Virus record (IMG/VR): IMGVR_UViG_3300009108_000056 | Location: 1-22,431 of that record | Origin: a virus | Reading direction: 5' to 3' (one strand) | DNA: 22,431 nucleotides | Shown: positions 7,524-13,980 of the stretch, piece after piece | How the letters are laid out: the number at the start of each line of letters is the position of its first letter | Numbering within the stretch: position 1 is the stretch's first letter | Translations under genes and position numbers: made by a program | Notes under the pieces: generated by a model | The model's database searches: none | The model's input: only the letters and a program-made list of their open reading frames with translations | Told to the model about the DNA's origin: nothing

Positions 7524-9094
7524 TATGCCAAATCTCCTCTAATACTTCTTAGGAAATCATCGCCTGTCTTATCAGAACTAACACTAGCATATTTGACCTG
7601 ATAACGTGGAGAGTTGTTTGTTGCAACTACCTGTTCGTAATCAGCTTTCAAGCTTTCGAGTGTTTCACTGTCTAACTTGCTTAGCTTTGCGTATTCTGCT
7701 TCTGCGTTGACTTTCCCTAGTTTAGATTTTGCTTCGACAATCGAGTTGATGATTGGTTCTAGTTTTGCAGTTTTGATATGAGCTTTCAAAGCTTTGACTT
7801 CTGCTTTCAGAACTGAAACCTGTTTGGCAAGTCTTGAATCTCTTAGAAATTCTTTTTGCTTGTCAGTTAAATCAAGTTTGTCTTCATCTTCAGCGTCTTC
7901 TTTGTCGTCTTCATCTTCTGCTTTTTTCTTAGATTTTTTCATTTCCTCGTCATGTTGTTTTTCATTTTCGTTTGACAAGTCTTGTGCGTCTTTCTTGTCT
8001 TCTTCGTCTTCTGCGTCTTCTTTCTTTTCTTCTTCTTGTCCGTATCGATTTTTCATGTTATTGGATTTTTTTGAATTTTTAGACTTAACAGAAGTATTTT
8101 GTTTCTTATTTTTGCTAAATGATTGCATTTGTAATTCATAATCCTCTAATTCCTTTTCATACTGTTCTTTGGTCTTTCCCTCTTTGGTTGGCATGGTAAT
8201 TTTCTTTTTGTTCTTACTTGTGATTTCGGGTTCTTGTGCTTCCTTTTTCTTTTTCTTTAAGAGGTCAACTTTTGTAATATTGTCAAGTGATTCCTGATCA
8301 ATGTTTGCCTTTTGTGGTTGCCCACGCTGTTGCCATTTTTTAATAAAATTATACATCATACTAAGGAATGCTTCTTTCTGTTCATCAGTATCATGTGAGG
8401 CACTTGTTTCATCGCATTCAGAATAACATATTGCTAATGCCTGATCATCTATTTCCTTTCCATGTTCACGTTTCTTGCTAATACAATCTTCAACGCATTT
8501 TGAAGCTTGACCAATAATTCGTTTCCCTGCCATTGTGACTTCTGTAAATTTACCACATGGGCTTCGACTTGCTTCAACCTTGTTTAACGTGCTTAGACAA
8601 GTTTCTTTGTCGCCTGAACATTTGCCTTTGATTTGTGCCTTTTCTATTGTGTATGCTGGTTCTGCTACACCTGCAACGTGAGCTCCTTCCCAAGAATCAA
8701 TAACTGCGTTTCCGTTAACGTCCATTTCATCTGCATTGTTGAACACTATGCTAGGCGATACAAAATTTACTGATTCGCCTTTTAGAATGTCAATGGCTTC
8801 CTTGTTTGTAATTTCTGCCACACCATAAGCCTTGCCTGATCGTTCTTCTATACCAACCATAATGATATTTCCAACACGATATTTTTCCTGCTGAACTAAC
8901 AGATCATCGCCATCTCTTGCACTAGGGTGGTCATAATCTGCTGTTAAAACAAAAGGTTTTCCAATAAACGAATCAAGTCCATCTCTAAGACTTTTTTCTG
9001 TAACTCCCCACTTGTTCAGATTTAGTGTTGCGTCTAACAGAAAGAATTTGATAAAGAATTTGTCTTGATCTTCAAATCTAATTAAGCCTGACAT
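7523..9094 (-). CDS. Prohead protease fused to acidic scaffold
   Basis: A 523-residue protein with two parts. Residues 1 to about 155 look like a viral prohead serine protease: GKPFVLTADYDHP with His56, a core strand YGVAEITNKEAIDIL, and VNFVSPSIVF with candidate nucleophile Ser113 or Ser115, followed by EGAHVAGVAEPAY. Residues about 159 to 228 are Cys-rich, containing a CVEDCISKKREHGKEI unit and AICYSEC. Residues about 270 to 410 are extremely Lys/Asp/Glu-rich, and 410 to 490 form a predicted coiled coil, as in scaffold domains. The protein would template head assembly, cleave itself and the capsid proteins, and leave the shell. Start ATG 9094..9092. The protease call is good; the exact catalytic residues are inference. 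Confidence 0.75.
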   Translation of the reverse strand: MSGLIRFEDQDKFFIKFFLLDATLNLNKWGVTEKSLRDGLDSFIGKPFVLTADYDHPSARDGDDLLVQQEKYRVGNIIMVGIEERSGKAYGVAEITNKEAIDILKGESVNFVSPSIVFNNADEMDVNGNAVIDSWEGAHVAGVAEPAYTIEKAQIKGKCSGDKETCLSTLNKVEASRSPCGKFTEVTMAGKRIIGQASKCVEDCISKKREHGKEIDDQALAICYSECDETSASHDTDEQKEAFLSMMYNFIKKWQQRGQPQKANIDQESLDNITKVDLLKKKKKEAQEPEITSKNKKKITMPTKEGKTKEQYEKELEDYELQMQSFSKNKKQNTSVKSKNSKKSNNMKNRYGQEEEKKEDAEDEEDKKDAQDLSNENEKQHDEEMKKSKKKAEDEDDKEDAEDEDKLDLTDKQKEFLRDSRLAKQVSVLKAEVKALKAHIKTAKLEPIINSIVEAKSKLGKVNAEAEYAKLSKLDSETLESLKADYEQVVATNNSPRYQVKYASVSSDKTGDDFLRSIRGDLA

Positions 9095-9095
9095 A

Positions 9096-9296
9096 TCAAC
9101 TGCAATCTATTTTCATTTTGTAGCACCATTCAAAATATGGATTTAATTCTGCTGGTGTAATTTGTTCTATTTTCTTTTCGTCAATAATTGGAAAATTTAC
9201 AGGTAAATCAAAGTCTGCTGATTCTGCTGTTGCTATTGATAGAACAGAAGTAAGTATAACAAGCGTGGCAACTATGCCAAGTATTTCATAATTCAT
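9096..9296 (-). CDS. Small secreted or membrane-tethered protein
   Basis: A 66-residue protein. Residues 3 to 24 are a hydrophobic signal peptide or anchor (EILGIVATLVILTSVLSIAT) with an ATA/ESA region that could be cleaved, followed by about 40 acidic residues ending with two Cys (EWCYKMKIDCS). It would act at or outside the cell membrane. It starts at ATG 9296..9294, 19 bases after a promoter-like element, and leads into the protease/scaffold gene one base later. Function is unknown; its location inside a head operon is unexpected. Confidence 0.65.
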   Translation of the reverse strand: MNYEILGIVATLVILTSVLSIATAESADFDLPVNFPIIDEKKIEQITPAELNPYFEWCYKMKIDCS

Positions 9297-9315
9297 ATAT
9301 TTTTTTTAATGATTT

Positions 9316-9333
9316 GATAATAACAGAAGTATT
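9316..9333 (-). promoter_or_regulatory. Promoter-like element with core TTCTGTTATTATC
   Basis: The minus strand reads AATACTTCTGTTATTATC, beginning on the TAA stop of the preceding gene and ending 19 bases before the ATG at 9296. It shares 12 of 13 core positions (TTCTRTTATTATC) with the element at 11521..11540. Probably drives the protease, decoration and capsid genes. Confidence 0.5.
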
Positions 9334-9475
9334 ATGGTAGGTGTCTGTCTTTGTAATCCCATCTGCCTGTGCCTGTTCTTTGTTTCCTGTTTCGCCACTC
9401 ATTGAAATAATATCCAATAGTGCAACCACCTACAAAATAGCAAAGACACATGAAATGCCAAAACCATTCATTCAT
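9332..9475 (-). CDS. Tiny single-pass membrane protein (47 aa)
   Basis: I choose ATG 9475..9473 (MNEWFWHFMCLCYFVGG...) because it overlaps the stop of the upstream Cys-rich micro-gene (ATGAATGA). An in-frame GTG at 9529 would extend the protein through the region where that micro-gene is read in another frame. The 47 residues comprise one aromatic and Cys-rich membrane segment (about 4 to 25) and a strongly basic tail (NEWRNRKQR, GRWDYKDRHLP), giving N-out/C-in topology by the positive-inside rule. Function unknown; a lysis or membrane-remodelling peptide is one possibility. Confidence 0.5.
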   Translation of the reverse strand: MNEWFWHFMCLCYFVGGCTIGYYFNEWRNRKQRTGTGRWDYKDRHLP

Positions 9476-9554
9476 GGCAATCACATTCACATTCTGTTTC
9501 GTTGTAATGAACTTCATTATAGTGACCACACTTTATACAGTAATTATCATTCAA
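9468..9554 (-). CDS. Cys-rich zinc-binding micro-protein (28 aa)
   Basis: Starts with TTG at 9554..9552, overlapping the stop of the MuF-like gene by eight bases; ends at TGA 9470..9468. The 28 residues include CIKCGH at 6 to 11 and CECDCHE at 22 to 28: two knuckles able to bind one zinc ion. The CDCHE tail is shared with the separate micro-gene at 18826..18912, which argues that the frame is real despite its size and TTG start. Role unknown; small zinc proteins of this kind may act as regulators or binding adaptors. Confidence 0.45.
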   Translation of the reverse strand: MNDNYCIKCGHYNEVHYNETECECDCHE

Positions 9555-10017
9555 TGCTCTGCACCCATTTCAATATCTTTTCTATACTTGCACTTCTTGG
9601 TTTGTGTGTCTTTGACTTGCTTTGCCATTTCTGATTCTTATCCATGTATTCAATAATCAAATCAACTTTTTTCTGTGTAAGATATTTCTTATCTTTTTTT
9701 ACCACGTTTTTCCTCTGTCTGTTTGTAAGTTTGTTTCTGCGTTTAACATCACGTCTACTAGAAATGTCTGTGACAATCTGACCTGTTGCTTCATCAACGT
9801 AATAACACCTGCAACGAGGATGTGTATCGTCAGGGATAATTGGTCTAAGAGGATCATCAATGTCAAATGCAATTCCTGCTAATGGCAAACAAATTTTATC
9901 GTCAACTCTGAAATCTCTTTGTGTTGTGAAAACCACTCGAAATGGTTTTTCATCATCAATTAATTCAAATGCCCTAACTGCGTTTCTTATTGCTTTTAGT
10001 TTTTTCAGTGTCAGCAT
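9547..10017 (-). CDS. MuF / SPP1 gp7-like head morphogenesis protein, short form
   Basis: A 156-residue protein. Residues 26 to 73 match the C-terminal signature of Mu gpF/SPP1 gp7 proteins: FRVVFTTQRDFRVDDKICLP (compare D-x-x-VC-x-x-C/L), a short loop, then DDTHPRCRCYY (His66, Cys69, Cys71), the classic HPxCRC ending. A Lys-rich helical tail follows. Family members are usually larger, with an N-terminal helical domain; here only the minimal core remains. In other phages these proteins act in head assembly and are packaged as minor capsid or ejection proteins. It begins at ATG 10017..10015, 44 bases inside the portal gene, as expected for portal/gp7 pairs. Confidence 0.65.
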   Translation of the reverse strand: MLTLKKLKAIRNAVRAFELIDDEKPFRVVFTTQRDFRVDDKICLPLAGIAFDIDDPLRPIIPDDTHPRCRCYYVDEATGQIVTDISSRRDVKRRNKLTNRQRKNVVKKDKKYLTQKKVDLIIEYMDKNQKWQSKSKTHKPRSASIEKILKWVQSIE

Positions 10018-11506
10018 TTTTTATCATGTCCTCAATTTTGCCTAAGACTTCAAGCTTCTTTGCGTCTAGTGCGTGTTTAATCAATTCATCGTCAATTCGT
10101 TTTGCTGATACAGTTGGTGTTTGATTCATAGTCTTGTTGATTTGTTTGTTCACAATATCCTGTGCAGTGTTAACAGGCACGTTTCCCTGTGGAACGTTTG
10201 TTGTCTGTGTTGGTGCTTGTGCAAGTTCTGTCTTGTATTCTTCTAAGTTCAATAATTCTAATAATTGATCATCAGGCATATTGGGGAATATTCCCTTGAC
10301 TCGTAATACTGCGTCAACCAAGTCAAACCAACTTTCAACAATAATACTTTCAAATTCTGTCTTGACACGAACAACATCTAGCAAGTCGCCAAATCCCATC
10401 TTAATCATATTTCGTTCATACCATTGTTTTGAAACCATGTCTGCAATCCAATCTCGTTTTGCCTTAACTACACCTGCTAGGAAAAACTGTATCTTGCCAA
10501 TCAGTGTTGCCCTGTTTTGATCTTCTTCACGCCCAAGCAAAGCACTAGGAACAGCAAAGTTCCCAATAATAATTCTCTCGTAAAAACTAGCAAGATCAAC
10601 CATCTCTCGTATCTTTGGTTCAAGATCAAGTTTTTCAAATGTGACTTCATCATTTGCGTCAACACTAACAGCATTGAACGCACCTGCCTTAAGTGAATTA
10701 AGCAAAGTGTTCATGTCATTTTCTGCGTCTGATTTTGTTCTTCCCATTTTCTTAATTAGGAACATTCCATAACCTGACCACATTGATGTTGCTACTTCGG
10801 GCATATCATATTCTACAATTCTACGCCATGCACGACTTGCACCAACCACTCTTTGCAAATCCGAATAACCATACCACATTGTTCTTCGTTTAGGCGAATC
10901 AGGTCTGTTGACTAAATACAGCATTTCGTCAGGTGTAATTTCATCAGCAGGATATGTTGTGATAACTTTTTCCAATCCCCAATTCTTTTGATTTAGGAAT
11001 ACTCTGCCCAAGTCACGTGGGTGTATTATCTTTAATGCCTTTGGTAATCCCTTTCCCTCAAATGCAACAACACAGCGACCAAACACCATTGTCATTGTGA
11101 TTGCGTCTTTCAGTTTCTTTTCAAAGTTAATCTTCCTATCATACTCAACCAACTCGTTCAATTCTGTTTCATATTTTTTCAACGCTGTTTTCTTCTGTTC
11201 ATCTGTCATTCCATGATCGTCAATCAGTTCAAAGTTTGGCTTGATACCATTCCCAAAAGTGTATTCAACAAGTTTGTCGATTACTGCACCTGCTACACTG
11301 CTTCCCCAAACATCTTCAAACTGTTCAAGTTCGGTGTCAGTGTAAGATGGATTAGAATACATATACAGGAAATTGTCTGTGCTTAATCTCTTAGACGCAC
11401 TTGCATAGCTTGACGGTTTTGATTTTTGAGCTGGAACTGCCTTTGAATTTATTACGAATTTATTAGAACTATTTTTAACCTTAGTTTTTCGAGTTGCCAA
11501 TAACAC
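9974..11506 (-). CDS. Portal protein
   Basis: A 510-residue protein between terminase and head morphogenesis/protease genes. It has the portal look: a charged N-terminal arm, IDKLVEYTFGNGIKPNFELI, then VFGRCVVAFEGKG, IIHPRDLGRVFLN and VNRPDSPKRRTMWYGYSDLQ, and the clip/stem-like segment ending FAVPSALLGREEDQNRATLI, which matches the conserved portal phrase P-x-x-LLG followed by an N-R helix. The C-terminal 100 residues are Gln/Thr-rich, then helical. Twelve copies would form the ring for DNA entry at one capsid vertex and dock the terminase. It starts at GTG 11506..11504, 14 bases after a promoter-like element. Confidence 0.85.
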   Translation of the reverse strand: MLLATRKTKVKNSSNKFVINSKAVPAQKSKPSSYASASKRLSTDNFLYMYSNPSYTDTELEQFEDVWGSSVAGAVIDKLVEYTFGNGIKPNFELIDDHGMTDEQKKTALKKYETELNELVEYDRKINFEKKLKDAITMTMVFGRCVVAFEGKGLPKALKIIHPRDLGRVFLNQKNWGLEKVITTYPADEITPDEMLYLVNRPDSPKRRTMWYGYSDLQRVVGASRAWRRIVEYDMPEVATSMWSGYGMFLIKKMGRTKSDAENDMNTLLNSLKAGAFNAVSVDANDEVTFEKLDLEPKIREMVDLASFYERIIIGNFAVPSALLGREEDQNRATLIGKIQFFLAGVVKAKRDWIADMVSKQWYERNMIKMGFGDLLDVVRVKTEFESIIVESWFDLVDAVLRVKGIFPNMPDDQLLELLNLEEYKTELAQAPTQTTNVPQGNVPVNTAQDIVNKQINKTMNQTPTVSAKRIDDELIKHALDAKKLEVLGKIEDMIKNADTEKTKSNKKRS

Positions 11507-11520
11507 AAAAGAGATTAAAT

Positions 11521-11540
11521 GATAATAATAGAACTTTATT
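11521..11540 (-). promoter_or_regulatory. Promoter-like element with core TTCTATTATTATC
   Basis: Minus-strand AATAAAGTTCTATTATTATC, two bases after the TAG of the zinc micro-gene and 14 bases before the portal GTG. Its core is nearly identical to that at 9316..9333 and overlaps in sequence with those at 5406 and 13966. Probably the promoter of the portal-MuF block. Confidence 0.5.
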
Positions 11541-11542
11541 GC

Positions 11543-11641
11543 CTATTCTGTGCAATTACAGGTCTTAACAGAAATCACATTACCATGAATATCAATATCC
11601 CAATTCATGTTGATTTCACTATTACACTTTTGACACATCAT
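11543..11641 (-). CDS. Zinc-ribbon micro-protein (32 aa)
   Basis: ATG at 11641..11639 overlaps the upstream TGA as ATGA; the stop is TAG 11545..11543. The 32 residues are MMCQKCNSEINMNWDIDIHG followed by NVISVKTCNCTE. CxxC at 3 to 6 and CxC near the end would bind one zinc ion, with a short acidic hairpin between. The translational coupling and the intact zinc pattern support a real gene. Like the other Cys micro-genes in this window it probably acts as a small binding or regulatory factor; nothing more specific can be said. Confidence 0.5.
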   Translation of the reverse strand: MMCQKCNSEINMNWDIDIHGNVISVKTCNCTE

Positions 11642-11832
11642 GTTGTTTCGGATTCATCGCCTTTGATTTTCTTTTGTTCATCAATACAGGCTTGTGCCAT
11701 AACTGATATTTTTCTAAGTGTAGTATGTTCCTTTTCTGCAACTTCAGTAGGCTTATGCTTTGCAAATGCTAGTTCATACCAATTCATAATGTTATGATAA
11801 TCGCTAATGCTTAGTTCAATTTCCATACTCAT
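11638..11832 (-). CDS. Small helical hypothetical protein
   Basis: A 64-residue protein, start ATG 11832..11830, overlapping the TGA of the terminase nuclease gene as ATGA; a second ATG two codons in is possible. It is almost entirely helical and charged (ISDYHNIMNWYELAFAKHKP, then a Lys/Glu-rich helix), ending in a disordered acidic tail. No motif is recognised. Coupling to the terminase nuclease suggests a packaging accessory or co-expressed regulator, which is inference from position only. Confidence 0.65.
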   Translation of the reverse strand: MSMEIELSISDYHNIMNWYELAFAKHKPTEVAEKEHTTLRKISVMAQACIDEQKKIKGDESETT

Positions 11833-12500
11833 TTTGGAAACATCACTTGAACGCTTGTTGCTGTGGTATAGTTGGGAACACCTGTGCCAAACATATTGTC
11901 AGATTGCTCTGTGAACTTCTTTGTGACCACCTGCATATCTTGGTGCATACCATCATTGCTTTTGATAAAATTTCTGCCAATGAAACAGGCTAACATTAAT
12001 GCCATTACAGTGTCGTCATGTTCGTTGCCCTCTGCTCGATAACTTGCGTTTCCTGCTTCTGTTATGACTTCACTGAAAATTGAAATTTGTCTTTTAAGTT
12101 CGTCAATGTCCTTATTGCTTTTCTTAGGAAACTTGATACGATTATTTTGAAACATTCTTGCCAACCATAATACCATTTGATTCTTAGGCATGACACGACC
12201 TGTATTGATCTTTGATTGGTCTTTGACTTCTCTTGTTGTAAAGACAGGAATTACATTAGGAATATGATGATGATATTTCAGTTCCTCAAAAACGTGTTCG
12301 CCTGTGTTGTTTATCTCTACACTGTAATAATCAAACGGTTTGGTATTGTGTATGTTTGCAATCAGGTTTTCAACGTCAAGATAATTTCTGCCTAGCCAAG
12401 TCTTAACACCAATAACATAGACATTATTGTTCTTGATCTCTATACCTACAAAAGCAAAGCTATCTTTCTTCTTGCCACTGTCTAGCCCTGCAATCCTCAT
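11829..12500 (-). CDS. Large terminase nuclease domain (separate gene)
   Basis: A 223-residue protein matching the RNase H-fold nuclease half of large terminases. The first strand carries the first metal-binding Asp (IAGLDSGKKKDSFAFVGIEI, Asp7), the second acidic site is in YYSVEINNTGE (Glu62), and the third is EGNEHDDTVMALMLA (Asp162/Asp163), the usual D-D before a final helix. Two Mg/Mn ions held here would cut the concatemer at the start and end of packaging. The family is normally C-terminal to the ATPase in one chain; here it is an independent gene in the same frame but separated by several stops and a different gene. It starts at ATG 12500..12498 with an ATGA overlap. Confidence 0.8.
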   Translation of the reverse strand: MRIAGLDSGKKKDSFAFVGIEIKNNNVYVIGVKTWLGRNYLDVENLIANIHNTKPFDYYSVEINNTGEHVFEELKYHHHIPNVIPVFTTREVKDQSKINTGRVMPKNQMVLWLARMFQNNRIKFPKKSNKDIDELKRQISIFSEVITEAGNASYRAEGNEHDDTVMALMLACFIGRNFIKSNDGMHQDMQVVTKKFTEQSDNMFGTGVPNYTTATSVQVMFPK

Positions 12501-12688
12501 TTTATTAACGCCTTTAAGTTGTGCATAATTTCTTCAAGCAAATCTTGTTGTGCTGATACTAATTTTTTTATCTTTTCAATTTCCGTCTGCTGAACTTCTA
12601 CTATGTGATCAATCACTTCAAGATGTTGTGCATTTGATTCCTGTGCGTTTGCTATTTGAAATAGCGTTGGTAAGTCAGTTATTTCCAT
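12497..12688 (-). CDS. Coiled-coil protein between the two terminase halves
   Basis: A 63-residue protein read in a different frame from both terminase halves. From about residue 8 it is one long amphipathic helix (LEVIDHIVEVQQTEIEKIKK, then QDLLEEIMHNLKALIK) with heptad-like spacing of I, V and L: a likely coiled coil that could oligomerise. It starts 14 bases before the end of the ATPase gene and overlaps the nuclease gene by ATGA, so all three are probably translated together. It may tether ATPase and nuclease or replace the linker of a one-chain enzyme. That role is a hypothesis. Confidence 0.7.
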   Translation of the reverse strand: MEITDLPTLFQIANAQESNAQHLEVIDHIVEVQQTEIEKIKKLVSAQQDLLEEIMHNLKALIK

Positions 12689-13565
12689 ATTCTTCTACCT
12701 CAAAATCTTCTAAAGCTTCGTTTGATATAACACCAAATATTGATGAACGTGATGAAGTGAACTGACACCTGTATTCTTGATCAACGTCAATGTCTGTGCG
12801 TTTCAGTTCTTCATTCATTTCTTGCTGTGTGTAAATCCAACCAATAGCATTTGTAAAATCATATTGAATTTTCTTATAGTCATTTTCGTGCATGGCTAGT
12901 TCGTAAAAGAATCCACGCTGACCTCGTGGCGTTGATACTAGAAAGACATCTGACTTGTTTGTGTGTAAGATTGGTTCAAGTGCGTCCAGCACAACACTAT
13001 CATCAACAAGCCCGAAATGTGCTGCTTCGTCAACTACCACTGCTTTGATTTTTGTTTCTCCTCTAATGGCTTCTGAATTACTAGGCTTCCCTTCAATTTC
13101 TGTTCCGTTGTCGAGGATAATATTCAAGTCATGTTTGTCGTCTTTTACTGTCCATCTAATTTCATTGAACAGCATTTTCAATCTGTTCATAACTGTCTTG
13201 GTTGTCTTTTCCCTTGTTCCTGCTATGATCATAATCTTGCCACCAACATATTTGTGAAAGCAGTGATACTGCACTATTCTTAGAACTATCTCTGTTAAGC
13301 CAATTTGCCTTGACTTGTTAATGTGAAACTTAACCTGTCTGTCTTCCATTGATTGTGTGATTAGGTCTAACTGATGAGGCATGAATTTCATTGGTTGCAA
13401 CGTGGCAGGGTGTTTTGGTAATCCGACAACGTGAGAGAAACAGCAGTTGTTTTTTCTATTTACCTTACCACAAAAAAATTTTAATCTTGCTATGTCAATT
13501 TGAGCTGTCTGATTTTGATAGCTGTCCTGAAACATTGGTTTTGACATTCGATCCATCAAGTCCAT
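12675..13565 (-). CDS. terL: Large terminase ATPase subunit (packaging motor)
   Basis: A 296-residue protein with the ASCE ATPase half of TerL. The P-loop is HINKSRQIGLTE at residues 81 to 92: the Lys usual before Thr (T4-type SRQxGKT) is Leu90 and a Lys sits at position 84, like the relocated Lys of lambda gpA (KSARVGYS). Walker B is IKAVVVDEAAHF (Asp179, Glu180) and the coupling motif is FLVSTPRG (211 to 215). It would pump DNA through the portal. The chain ends where the nuclease would start; the nuclease is encoded at 11829..12500. Start ATG 13565..13563 overlaps terS by 71 bases; Met4 or Met7 are alternatives. Confidence 0.85.
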   Translation of the reverse strand: MDLMDRMSKPMFQDSYQNQTAQIDIARLKFFCGKVNRKNNCCFSHVVGLPKHPATLQPMKFMPHQLDLITQSMEDRQVKFHINKSRQIGLTEIVLRIVQYHCFHKYVGGKIMIIAGTREKTTKTVMNRLKMLFNEIRWTVKDDKHDLNIILDNGTEIEGKPSNSEAIRGETKIKAVVVDEAAHFGLVDDSVVLDALEPILHTNKSDVFLVSTPRGQRGFFYELAMHENDYKKIQYDFTNAIGWIYTQQEMNEELKRTDIDVDQEYRCQFTSSRSSIFGVISNEALEDFEVEEYGNN

Positions 13566-13950
13566 GCTTTCTCAATAATTGGGTTGGAGCATCTCTTAAA
13601 AGACGAATTAAATCAATAGAAGTTTCTTTCTTTAATGCTTCTGCTTCAAGCTTATCTCTTACTGCTGTGTTTGTGTCATTTGCTATAAGCTCACACTGCC
13701 TGATTGTCCTTAGCAACCTGTCTTTCGTTAATAGAATTTCAGTTGCTATCAAGTCATTTCTTTCCACTTGAAGTGTTATCTTATCCTGTTCGTATATCGC
13801 ATGACAGTGCCAAGCAAAAGTTCTGTCTGCCATGTTCATGTGTTGTTTGATTTCAGTTGGTGTTGATCCTATTGTAAAATATCTTCTTATCTCGTTTCTA
13901 ATTGTTTCCAACTGTTGTTTCGTATTGCGTTTTTTCGCCAATGAGTGCAA
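13495..13950 (-). CDS. terS: Small terminase subunit (TerS)
   Basis: A 151-residue protein directly before the large terminase. The N-terminal part has a helix-turn-helix shape (TIGSTPTEIKQHMNMADRTF) for binding the packaging site, then a long helical oligomerisation region (KDRLLRTIRQCELIANDTNT, EALKKETSIDLIRLLRD), and a basic/polar tail. It would recognise viral DNA and start TerL. The frame begins at TTG 13950; a TTG three codons later gives MAKKRNTKQQ, a more natural N-terminus and a better distance (about 24 bases) from the promoter-like element. A 10-base tandem repeat lies across the first start. The family call rests on order, size and HTH. Confidence 0.7.
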   Translation of the reverse strand: MHSLAKKRNTKQQLETIRNEIRRYFTIGSTPTEIKQHMNMADRTFAWHCHAIYEQDKITLQVERNDLIATEILLTKDRLLRTIRQCELIANDTNTAVRDKLEAEALKKETSIDLIRLLRDAPTQLLRKHGLDGSNVKTNVSGQLSKSDSSN

Positions 13951-13965
13951 TAAAATGCAATAAAA
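13946..13965. repeat. Perfect 10-base tandem repeat TGCAATAAAA x2 before terS
   Basis: TGCAATAAAA occurs twice head to tail at 13946..13955 and 13956..13965, immediately upstream of (and touching) the small terminase start. Short iterations next to terS are the kind of site bound by small terminases or by a regulator. Two copies could also arise by chance slippage in AT-rich DNA. Confidence 0.5.
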
Positions 13966-13980
13966 CTAATAGAACTATTT
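13966..13980 (-). promoter_or_regulatory. Promoter-like element AAATAGTTCTATTAG
   Basis: Minus-strand AAATAGTTCTATTAG sits on the TAG stop of the ParB-PRTase gene and shares ATAGTTCTATTA with the element at 5406..5420. It lies 15 to 24 bases upstream of the two possible terS starts and probably begins the packaging transcript. Confidence 0.5.

Noticed and set aside
7794-8141. 115-residue Ser/Phe-rich plus-strand frame
   Set aside because: It is the antisense of the Lys/Asp/Glu low-complexity scaffold; composition follows from the opposite strand.
9476-9529. Longer version of the tiny membrane protein from GTG 9529
   Set aside because: It would overlap the Cys-rich micro-gene in another frame; the inner ATG overlaps that gene's stop and retains the membrane segment.
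9340-9660. Overlapping plus-strand frames of 68 and 97 residues
   Set aside because: They run against four coupled minus-strand genes and have only antisense-type hydrophobic composition.
12501-12677. A single large terminase broken by one frameshift or a read-through stop
   Set aside because: The frame shared by both halves contains several stops between them, and an intact coiled-coil frame occupies the gap; a simple error does not explain it.
13391-13771. 126-residue plus-strand frame opposite terS/terL
   Set aside because: It spans the antisense of two strongly supported genes and resembles no family.
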